Shown: positions 1 to 10,800 of the stretch, piece by piece
Numbering within the stretch: position 1 is the first letter of the stretch
Layout of the letters: each line of letters starts with the position of its first letter
Origin: Branchiostoma floridae
Lineage: Eukaryota; Chordata; Leptocardii; Amphioxiformes; Branchiostomatidae
Assembly (NCBI RefSeq): GCF_000003815.2
Contig: NC_049996.1
Span: 18,361,074 to 18,386,021, forward strand
DNA: 24,948 bases
Direction of reading: 5' to 3'
The notes under the pieces: model-generated
What the model saw: only the letters and a program-made list of their open reading frames with translations
Databases searched by the model: none
Told to the model about the DNA's origin: nothing
Made by a program: the position numbers and the translations under genes

Positions 1-402
1 ATACAGGCAATGAAAAAAGGCATTCGTTGTTGTACAGATGTAAATAACAGCAAAGATATGGAAGGCCTAGACCATTACTAAAGCTTCGCACAACGTGCCA
101 GAGCCTTTTCTTAACACCTACAGAAGGACAGGTAATAAACAAAGCATCAGTTGTTGTACAAAGATCATAGTAGTTCTTAGCAATTTTTTACAGGAGTTCA
201 CAAAAGGTCTAAATAAGCTTGTTGGTGGTTTCTAAACAAGCTAGTTTTCCGCATCTAAGGTGGCTGTCACTTCATATTCCACATCATGGAATTTTGAGAT
301 GTCATGATCAAGAGTTTTGTCCACTAGTACGATTTATGTATATTACATAAAAAGCAGCAGAAAACAACTTCATAAACAATAGACCGATCCTGACTGTCCA
401 TC

Positions 403-742
403 CAGGGCTCGAAATACCACCTGCATATGCAGGTTAGTGCAGGTAAAATTGGAGCTGTGCAGGTATTTCTGGTGTCTACCTGCACCTAACCTGCACTGGT
501 CCATGTACTGGGTTTTATACATTAATGTCCTGTCATGCAGGAGTACATGAATTGTTATTAGCTGCATCGACTTTTATCACCTATAAAGTATAAAAGAAAA
601 ATAGCAATGGTTCCTGAACAATTTTAGTATGATCCATACTTCCTAAATTGAGAGTGGTGCAGGTAAAATTTGTCTGGTGCAGGTAATCTTCAATGCTACC
701 TGCACCAGTGCAGGTATGCAGGAAAAAGTATTTCGAGCCCTG
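403..742. mobile_element. Non-autonomous CAGGG-ended DNA transposon, family A copy 1 (POLE intron 14)
   Basis: Perfect 15-bp terminal inverted repeats (CAGGGCTCGAAATAC and its complement), flanked by a perfect 5-bp target duplication CCATC at 398-402 and 743-747. The interior has many copies of TGCAGGTA/TACCTGCA, probably subterminal binding repeats. No transposase coding. Same family as 7561-7884, in opposite orientation. Confidence 0.92.
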
Positions 743-934
743 CCATCACAATTAGCAGTTCAACCAATGATAGCATAGCAACAACAGACACGACCAATAA
801 AAGAGTTACTGCATGTCTGTCAAATATTTGCTTTTTTCTATTTTCATTTTGCAATAATTGCAATTTACGCTGTGCATACCCAGCAAGGTCACGAACATGT
901 AAACAGTTCTTGTCTAGACTGTCCAGATAGGTTC

Positions 935-975
935 TGTTTAAGGTTCCGGGTCGGAGTTCAAATCTGACCGGAGTT
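935..975 (+). repeat. Possible tRNA-like SINE fragment
   Basis: GGGTCGGAGTTCAAATCTGACC resembles a tRNA T-arm with B box, with a self-complementary stem around GAGTTCAAATC. No A box was identified. The rest of 743-1711 (POLE intron 14) shows nothing I can name. Confidence 0.35.
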
Positions 976-1711
976 GGCGGAAGGGTGGTGTAATAGGCCG
1001 GAAGTGCGCTGTTGTCTCCCTAACTTTTGCTCCCTATTGCTTGGTGATCGTTATAGCTGAGCATAGATTTGTCGTATTTCCTGAAAAGCCCGTGGGTTGT
1101 ATTATTTCTGTGCGAGGAGTAGTTGGCCCTCCAGCGAAACCATTTTTGTATTAGTCCGCTGCAACGGTGATGCGTTTTTTTCGCCTGTGACCCAAATAGC
1201 ATCGTTTTTCATGCGATTTCGAAGAAATTACGTCATTGGAGATTGCAAAAAAGTTATCACATGGATTTTTTTTTATTTTCATTTTGCATAAACATGAAGA
1301 ATTTAGCTTCTCTACCACGTAGGCCGTTATCCTGGGAAAATTCGTTTTTTCCATGCAGCTTCGATCAAAAAAGTGTTAAACTTAAAAAATGATAGTTTTC
1401 GGGTCCAAAATTAAAATTTTACTACATATTCTACCCAAAATAAAGAGGCAACAGACGATACCAATAGGTTTGGTAGGCAGTAAACGGCTTTCCGCCATAT
1501 TGATTAAGTTTCGCGTCCTACGTTTACTAGCGGAACTGTAGCCCATCGGCCTGAGGCTGTCTGCCAACCTCCGCAATCGTAAAAGAAACTCCGGTCCGAT
1601 ACCTTATGTCTCAGGGGCCTTCAACTTTGACATATTACCCACAATACATCCCTATACTCATGCACAGTTGAAACAGTGAAGCAGCTTATTGTAACATTAT
1701 TGCTTTCTTAC

Positions 1712-1825
1712 CTCATCAGGTTCCATGGGGATGATGGTGCAGAGAGCAAAGATGAAGGGATGAACGTACTTCATGTACAGGTAGTATGTGGCCACAGCAT
1801 CCGACACAGAGTAGTTCGCCAGAAC
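1712..1825 (-). CDS. POLE: POLE coding exon 14 (Exo III motif)
   Basis: 38 codons, residues 444-481, phase 0. Carries Exo [23 protein letters not shown], with the catalytic aspartate D452; S449 aligns with human S459. Ends IIPMEPDE before donor GTAAGA. No following exon was found between 1711 and position 1. Confidence 0.97.
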
Positions 1826-4800
1826 CTGGGACAACAAGAGATTGTAGAACTTATACCTCCGTGAAATATTAAGCTTCATTCAAAAAAAAGGGTCCGAATC
1901 CTTTTTGAGGCTTGGTTACCCACCGTCAGCCAAAAGCTAGTAGTGGTAGTAGAAGAGCTAGATTTCCCATAAATATTTCAGTTTAACGTAACTCAAAGGC
2001 CCTAAAAAGCTCTGTAAGTGAATTCTATACTACATTATCATGTTGATCGTGAGACCAGATCGGGTGTTGCAACATTGGTTTTCACCTTAACTGTGGCGTA
2101 GGCTGATTGCAAGAAACTCACACTCAGTCTCTGCCCTGAAACTACACGTAGGTAGCACACTGCATTACTTTTTAGCAATTTAGAAGTTGCGCACCTTCTT
2201 GAACACTGGACCCCCATTTAACATCCCTTCCGACTAGGGGTGGGTACCGGTACAGAAAATCCAGGTCCAGGTCTGGTTCAGGTCCAGAGGATCAGGTCCA
2301 GGTCCGGACCTGAACCTGGACCTGATTCAGTATGACTCATACCAATGGTCCATTTCACTGACTACAAAGAAATCTGTTTGGTGGAGTATTAGACGTACAC
2401 TGGCGTTTTAAAATCCTACAGCGCTAACTGCACCTGTACGATTGGCTGTAAAACTTGGTAGAAATTACTGTAAACTCTACTCTACTTCTCTCTTGTTGTT
2501 TTCTTCCACCTGCAAGCGCCAAAACGTGTGAATGCCTGATAAAATAATCTGTTAATTTTATAATCGGTCCAACATCCGGTCCTCCTAATTTTTTCAGGTC
2601 CGGTTTTTCTGGACCGGTCCAATAAGAAAAACCGGTTTTGTACCGGTACACTGTACCGGTACCCAGCCCTACTTCCGACAATTGTATGCAGTCACAACTA
2701 AGATGGTCTATTCAGTATGGAACCCAGGTCTCCCAGTAACTAACTGAAACCAAGATTTCAACTATTTGGCTGCAGCCAGTTGAGCTACAGGGACATCCCT
2801 AGGCTACCTTAGTAGGAAGAAGATTACAGACTTCAGGGCACAGTTCTCACCTGAGGCTGCTCGTTGGCCATGCGACACATCTCCTCAGGGTCAAGTTCGA
2901 CAGGGTCGTACCTCAGCTTGGCCTTGGTGGTGGCCTTCAGGTTCTGACTCCCCACTGGCAGGTAGCTGTCTCTCTTCACCCATCTGTGGAAGAGCATTTT
3001 CAATTCCATCCTTACTGCAGTGTTCACTATACCATTCTCCTATGCAGACACATCCAACGGTGCCAGCAAACCGCCTCTTGTGTCTGTGCTCTGCTATCTC
3101 AACCGTCACCATCAGTTCCTGACCGCCCAGCTTATAAATATCAATGAGCTTACCCTTATATATATACATATATGCGAGATCCCCTTTGAAAACTGAAAGG
3201 CCTATTCTCTGATTGGCTGACAGCTGGTTTGTGGCGATGCCCACAGGAACTGATGGTGACGGTTGAGATAGCAGAGTACAGACACAAGAGGCGGTTTTCT
3301 GGCGCCGTTGGACGTCTCTGCGTAGGAGAATGCACTAAACGAGTGATCACGGCAGCGTCACAGTGACACAATGGTACGCAAAACGCAGATTGTAGGCAAA
3401 TGCTAATCTACGAGTTAAGTAGTAATTCTATCTACAAAAATTCTAGATATTCAACAAAGGAATGAGATCTTTGAAGCTTTCTCTCTATTGCAAAGCTTAC
3501 TATAGCATGTTACTTTGCATTCATGGACAGTCGCTTCATTACCTAAAGGCATCCATGTGAATGATGTGCCTACACTTGTACTCTCCTTGGTTGTCCTTCT
3601 GGAATCCTACCAACAAGACAGATGATTTTGATTAGGGTTTAAGTTTATGATCCAAAGGATTACTCTTCATCATAGAAAAAAATGACCAAATCTGATTGTA
3701 CAAAAAGCATTTCTACAATTTTTACTCACCAATTTCCTGAAACATGTCTATACCGTGGAACGCAGCTCTGGCCTCTACAAAAGGCCTGATAAAAAAAAGA
3801 AAGTAACGTCAACATGAAGAAACGTGATATGACAATGGGCTTTTGGATAGGGATGTCTCTCATCAGATAGGATGTTAAATGGAGTGCCGTGTTTGAGGAG
3901 AGCCACACCTTTAACAAGTGAAGGAACGCGCCAAAAGAGTAGGGGACTATCCCAGTACTAGTGTGAATGGATTAAAAAAAACAACAGTTCAGTTCAACCA
4001 TGGTGTGCTACCCCATGAGATGGTTTAACGGATATGCAGCTTGTACTGTTCAGTACAAACCCAAACCATGTGTGTTACGCCGTGAGGTGCTTTACGTACC
4101 AGTCGAACAGGTCTCCGTTGAAGGTTGCGATGATGTTGGGCCGTACCTCCTGGATGTGTTCAAAGAACCTCTGGATGGTGTGAATCTACAGGGAGGATAC
4201 GAGCCAGTGTGATCACAACCATCCTTTTGAACGATTAAAAAAAATTGCTATAAAACTCAAAGAAGACAAATACCTTTATGATCATGACACAAATAATTTT
4301 GAAATTCTTACAGTATAATACAGTTGAATCAGCAGTCATAAACTGGATATAGAAACAGGATGATATTACAATGCAACCCCTGACCAAAGGTTTTGTCCAT
4401 TTTGTCCGAACCAAACTACAAATGAGTTCCAATTTGTGATGGAATGCTCTACCAACACCTATAGCTATGGCACAATGTGAACCAGTCAAAATTGCCCTGA
4501 GGTAGGTGACAGATGGTCACAGAAACGTCAGCAAAACAAAACACTTGGTTTCATGCGAAGACTATTGAAAAGGCGTTGACCTTGAAAAGGCGTCTTCTAA
4601 CAAGAAACACCCTTTCTGCCATACCTTCCACTTTTTTTTGGAGAATCTTAATAAATAAATAAATTGTTTTGTACCTCATCTGCTTCATTGAAAATGATGA
4701 AGGGCCCCTCGTACTCAGGCTTGGGCGTGTACTCAAAATCATCCACATCTTCTGATACTATCTCCCTGTTTGTGATCAGGTAGCCCTGAAAAATACAAAC

Positions 4801-7800
4801 AATGAACATTTAGATGAAACTATACTGAAATATCTGTATCTACAAGCTCCACCAGCTTTGTAGGCACAGCAGCAACTGGTTATATTACACTGAACAAGAC
4901 ATACAAGGGGTGTATGCAGTAGCACTTAAGGAGTGCCAGAATGTGTTCTGTATCTGAATCTATATAGACACACCAGCTTTGCAGACACACGGCGCGGCAG
5001 CAGCTGGTTATACAAATGTATTACACTGAGCGACCTGTCAAACCTTACCTTTGCACATCTAATTGCAAATGTTGTTCAAAGCTAACTAGTGAGAATGCTC
5101 CTTGATGGCAATAAGTTCTACTCTGTCATAGTTCTATGTAAAAACATAATTTCAACGCACAACAAATCTAAGGTCGATAACTCTTCTCTGAGCTGGTGAT
5201 AGGTACTTACAATGTAATAGTTGGAATGTTTTTCTTTGTACAATCTACGATATGACCAAAACAAAGCCGCTGATACAACTCGTGCGCCTGAGGCAGCTGA
5301 ACTTTCTCGAACACGTTCTGCGTATGCCTGAGGATGAGCCTGTCAGTCTGTATGCACTTTACGTCCCTCCTCATGGCAGACGTAGACGGGGATGCCAACC
5401 TACTACTTATCTACAGTACGGCCAACGGCTAATGGGAGACCATCACGGCCAGATCACCCCCAGGCAGTTACGCCAACTTGCTGCCGATAGACGCAACTGG
5501 AGAAAGCTTGCAGTCGCCTACTCTGCAGCCGTCCGATGATGATGATGAGTTGGAATGTCCACCAGTTAATTATGATTATTATTGTTGTCATTTTGTGAAG
5601 TCAAAATGTGGAAATGGAGAATGAAGCTCCGCCCACCTGTCCATCAATCATGTAGGAAATCATCATGATCTGGTCTGAGTCTGCGTCCGGAAACTTCAGC
5701 GGCAGTTTGGTCGTCTCAATGTCAAACGCAAACACAATAGGATCCTGCAAAACCACATTGGTTACAGTCATAAACATCCTCAAAAAAGAATCTAGCTTTC
5801 CTAATGTGCATAATCTTATTTTTCTGCTATTCGAACATTAATTTCTTCAGTCGGTCTGCAATCTTCCTCAGTGTAAAATAAACTTGTGAATGTCAGCAAA
5901 AGCTAATTACAGCTTTGAGAAATTGATGACCCAAAATTCTACAGTTGACTTCAAAATTTTAAGAAAGTAATACAACAAAGGTTGTATCATTTTTTTCTGA
6001 CATTTACCCGATGCAATATTAAGATACATCCACAGTCAAAAAGTACTAGCACTATACTGTCAGTCAGTCTATACAGACTATTACATACATGTGTACTGCA
6101 CAAAAATAGACATTTATTGCACATACACTTTAGGTGCACAGATTTTATTAGTGCACATTTTTTTAACAATTGCGACCAACAATTGCAACTCACGGGTCTG
6201 TCCAGCAGGTCGTCTCTCCTAGTGATTTCTGGAGGCAGTGCACCTCGGCCGCGCACCGAGTACCAGTGGCCCTGCAGAGATACATAGTTCATCACATACT
6301 TGAATAGGAAGCAGGCTGAATAAATATTCTAACTGGAAACTCCACCGTCCTCCCCGCAAAAAAGGATAGGGTCAGCAGGTTTTTCTAGGGTAAGTCCGGA
6401 AACAGGAAACACAACATTTTTTTCCTAGGCCTCAAAGAACAGGGCTCTCCCAACATTTAAAACCTGAACTGTGCAAAGGCTTACTCGACTGACAGATTAA
6501 ATCTGGAGACCTGAGGAAGTAGCATGTCAAAGTGGAATGTCCCTGTAGCTCAACTGGTAGCAGCTAAAAAGTTGAGCTCCTGGCTCCAATTAGTTGGGAA
6601 GTTAGGAGACCCTGGTTTAAATCCTGAGAAGGGCATGTCAGTTGGTTCTGCACCCATCTTTCGGAAGGGACATAAAACGGGTGTCCCATATCCAAGAGGT
6701 GGCTCAAGCGGGTTAAAATATATCCTCCTACTGAAACAGCAAGGAAATTTGCTGTCCTGTGTGCCACTGGCAATACAACTGTTACTCTTACAAGGATCTG
6801 AAAAAACAAGCTAAACTCAAACTCGCGTTCTCACCACGTGTATCTTCATGTCGATGGCCACGCGGACGTGGTACGGCACGTCGTACTCCCGGATGTCGAT
6901 GATGTTCTCCATCTGGTCTGCGATCCTCTTCGATGTGGATCCTCTCTCCTCCTCACCTCCAAATGTGCTGCAACAACACAGGAGTATAAACATCGTTGTA
7001 CTGGTCGGGTGTACTAAAGAACATGAACAGCAAGCCTATATTAGCAAGCCTATAACAAGACCCAGTAAAACCATCAACATTTTAGTCGCTATCCACACAG
7101 TTTGTAACTTCTGTATGGTTTGTCTAACGAAATTTTAATGAATTGTTGTACTATGTGATTGCTGAGTGTAACAGAGTGTTTTTGATATGTCGTTATGTGT
7201 TGTCAAGTCTTGTAATAAGGACAAAATTCGGGTGTATTACCCGCGAGATCCTTACTGAATAAAACATTGCACATTTCACAATGCAAAGATCTATTACTAA
7301 GGGATGGACAGGTGAGGGCTAAAACTCGGACTTGGTTTCTAATAACTTTATAAGTCTTCTTCAAGAAGTGAAACTTGCAGACCACAGCATAAGGGGCCTA
7401 GTCGTCCTCGGGACAAAGAAGCTACAACACAAAGATTCAGAGGACACGAGGCTCTTCAGTGAGCTTAACTGGATCCATATCATTTTTACTTTTCACCATC
7501 ATCCTCACCTCCAAACATAGTGCAATAACACCAGAATAACAAGAGATCAAAAACCTCTGTCAGGGCTCGAAATACTTGTTCCTGCATACCTGCTCTGGTG
7601 CGGGTAACATTGAAAATCACCTGCACCAGACAAATTTTACCTGCACCACTCTGAATTTAGGAAGCATGGATCATACTAAAATTGTTCAGGAACCATTGCT
7701 TTATTTTCTTTCATACTTTATCAACGCAGCTGATACCAATCCATACACACCTACATAATAGGACATTTTTGTATAAAACCCAGTACATGGACCAGTGCAG

Positions 7801-10800
7801 GTTTGGTGCAGGTAGACATCAAAAACAACCTGCACAGCTCCAATTTTACCTGCACTAACCTGCACTGTGGTATTTTGAGCTGTGTTTGTGAAGTACTGTA
7901 AATGCATTTAAGTTCGCGGGGATTTAATTTCGCGGTAGCAGGAAAATGGACTTTTTGCGGTGGTTTTAATTTCATGGTAGCACCATGCACTGTAGTCTCT
8001 TACTGTAATGGAAAAATGTTCGCGGTGGTTTTAAATTCGCGGTGAAGTGGCCACCGCGAAAACCGCGAACATTAATCCACCGCGAACATTTCTGCATTTA
8101 CAGTATTTATAGAGTTACTTGCATGCAGGGTTGGACAAGCTTTCTAAACTTCACTTGTCCTATCGGGCAAGTACAAAAACAATTTATTTGCCTTTTGCCT
8201 GAAATCTACAATTTTCTATGTATTTTAACTTCCAGCAATTGAATTTTTGTACTACTGGCTCTATTTTCTGTGTTGACCAATGCTTGACTGAAAAAAAAGT
8301 AACAAGAATACCAAGCAACATCTCAGTCACGGAAAAATCTTTTCACCATCTCACCTGGCCAGCATCTGTGTGTAAGCATCGTTAGCCTTGTCTCTCTCTT
8401 TGTTCTTCCTGACGGCAGGAAAAATCTCCCGCTTCACCTTCATGAGTTCGTTCACAGATGGGAAGGAGAGTTTCAGGTAGTTCCTCTTCAGTCCCACCAA
8501 GTGGTTAGCCTAGAACAGACATGTACAAAACAATGTCTTAGTTACAGTCTAACTTAGCCTGGAACATACGTGTACAACACAATGTCTTAGTTACAGTCTA
8601 ACTTAGCCTGGAACATACGTAAACAACACAATATCTTAGTTACAGTCTAACTTGGCTTCAGGTAGTTCCTTTTCAGTCCCACCAAGTGGTTAGCCTGTAA
8701 TATATATGTACAACACAATGTCTTAGTTACAGTCTAACTTAGCCTGGAACATACGTAAACAACACAATATCTTAGTTACAGTCTAACTTGGCTTCAGGTA
8801 GTTCCTTTTCAGTCCCACCAAGTGGTTGGCCTGTAATATATATGTACAACACAATGTTGAAGTTACAGTCTAACTTAGCCTGGAACACACATGTACAACA
8901 CAATATCTTAGTTACAGTCTAACTTGGCTTCAGGTAGTTCCTTTTCAGTCCCACCAAGTGGTTGGCCTGGAACATACATGTACAACACAATGTTGAAGTT
9001 ACAGTCTAACTTAGCCTGGAACACACATGTACAACACAATATCTTAGTTACAGTCTAACTTGGCTTCAGGTAGTTCCTTTTCAGTCCCACCAAGTGGTTG
9101 GCCTGGAACATACATGTACAACACAATGTTGAAGTTACAGTCTAACTTAGCCTGGAACACACATGTACAACACAATATCTTAGTTACAGTCTAACTTGGC
9201 TTCAGGTAGTTCCTTTTCAGTCCCACCAAGTGGTTGGCCTGTAATATATATGTACAAAACAATGTCTTGGTTACAGTATAACTTGGCTTCAGGTAGTTCC
9301 TCTTCAGTCCTACCAAGTGTAATGTAAAGGTAGGCAATGGTAAGGTAGTCCTCTTCAGGCTGTAGGGTATGGTGGTTGCTATCCACTGTCTAGTGCACAG
9401 TATGGACCGATCCTGTCGAACGCCATATGGAACAAATAGAACCCCCTATTCTATTTCGAACAGGGGGCGGGGTTTGGGGATTGGTCCATTGGGAGGCGGA
9501 GCTCAATCCTCTCCTTCCACCGCCTTTTACCTCCCCAACTGAAGTCAGGTACCCATTTTCACTCAAGATTGGCAGCATGACAGTATTCGAACCCAGGACC
9601 TTTGGCTTCTGGGCCAGACACCGAGCAGTTACGCCACAATACTTGCCTGTAGTATTCATGTACAAAAGAAACAACAAATACATTGAAGATACTTAGTACA
9701 AACAAGAAACTGATTTCCTAAACTAAAATTTGGCTAAAAACTAAGAACAGAAAACCCTTTTGTTTTGCTTCGTTATTGATATACAAGAGTTTTAGATTGA
9801 ATGAAAGAAAAAAAAGCATACCAGATCAAGATCCTCCTTTGGTGTTGTCTCCACTTTAGAGATGACACCTCCAAACTTCTTAGTCAGGAAGGAAGACACT
9901 TCCCTCTCACTATCCTTCCTCACAGCGATGTAGAAGTATGGCTTGAAGGGGTAGGAAACCTGAGGGATAAAATGGAGATATACATAGATTCAAAATTTAA
10001 AAAGATTAAGTTCTTCCCGCACCAAATGGCACATATGGAAGCACCCATCCCTGTTTCTGTATCCCTGGGCCACACAACTTTGTGCAAAAGCCAATACAGC
10101 CGGAGGCAAAATCCACTAGTAGTGGACTGTGTTCAACTACCAAACTCTTTACTAAATACTAAGCAGTGCTAAGCAGAGAAAGCAGCAAGTCTTTGTTTGG
10201 TCGGGGATTGAACTCACAACCTACCGACTGCAAGGTAAACTTTCTATCTAAATTATTTTGCTATCCAGTGACGTGAAACAGTATACAGATGTTGAGAAAT
10301 TGCCACTGAAACTGACCTTGAACCTGCTGCCGTCGTCCTGAATGAAGTAGTAGTCGACAGCACTGACCAGTCGCTTGTTCTCATCCAGGACGTCGGCCTG
10401 GGGGTGGGGAAAAGTTCTTCATTAGTCAGAGTGAAATTTGCAGGATTGGACAAGTTTTCCCTTGCCATATGGTATGGAAGAAATACATAACAAATACATG
10501 TATATAGGCCTGAATTGAGTTTCATCATCATCATCCGGGCGTGCTAGTTGCACGGATGGACATGACTCTCTCCCTCCATCCTTCCCTATCCTCCATAGCC
10601 TTGGGCAGATCTTCAGCCGAGCAGCCAGTGTCTTCACAAAGTTGATGTACTCTCACCTCTCAAATAGAAGTACCCCCTGGAATAAAAGTACCCCCCGGAA
10701 AAATCCTCAAAATCTAATAAAAGTACCCCCTGGAATAAAAGTACCCCCCGGAAAAATACCAAATTGACATGTAAACTGTGTCCATGCTACTTCAGTCCGG

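Noticed and set aside
1-1711. Search for POLE exon 15 or other host exons
   Set aside because: None of the minus-strand frames match the POLE sequence expected after the Exo III exon; only a transposon and a SINE fragment are visible.
2891-3244. 117-codon minus-strand open frame
   Set aside because: It overlaps POLE exon 13 in a different frame and runs into the foldback element; no splice or family support.
8510-9325. Spaced repeats that could suggest a CRISPR array
   Set aside because: The spacers are themselves repeats, the period is 136 bp, the repeated block is a piece of POLE exon 5, and the genome is eukaryotic.
9427-9696. Plus-strand 89-codon frame
   Set aside because: Covers the family C element and a minus-strand SINE; no protein similarity recognised.
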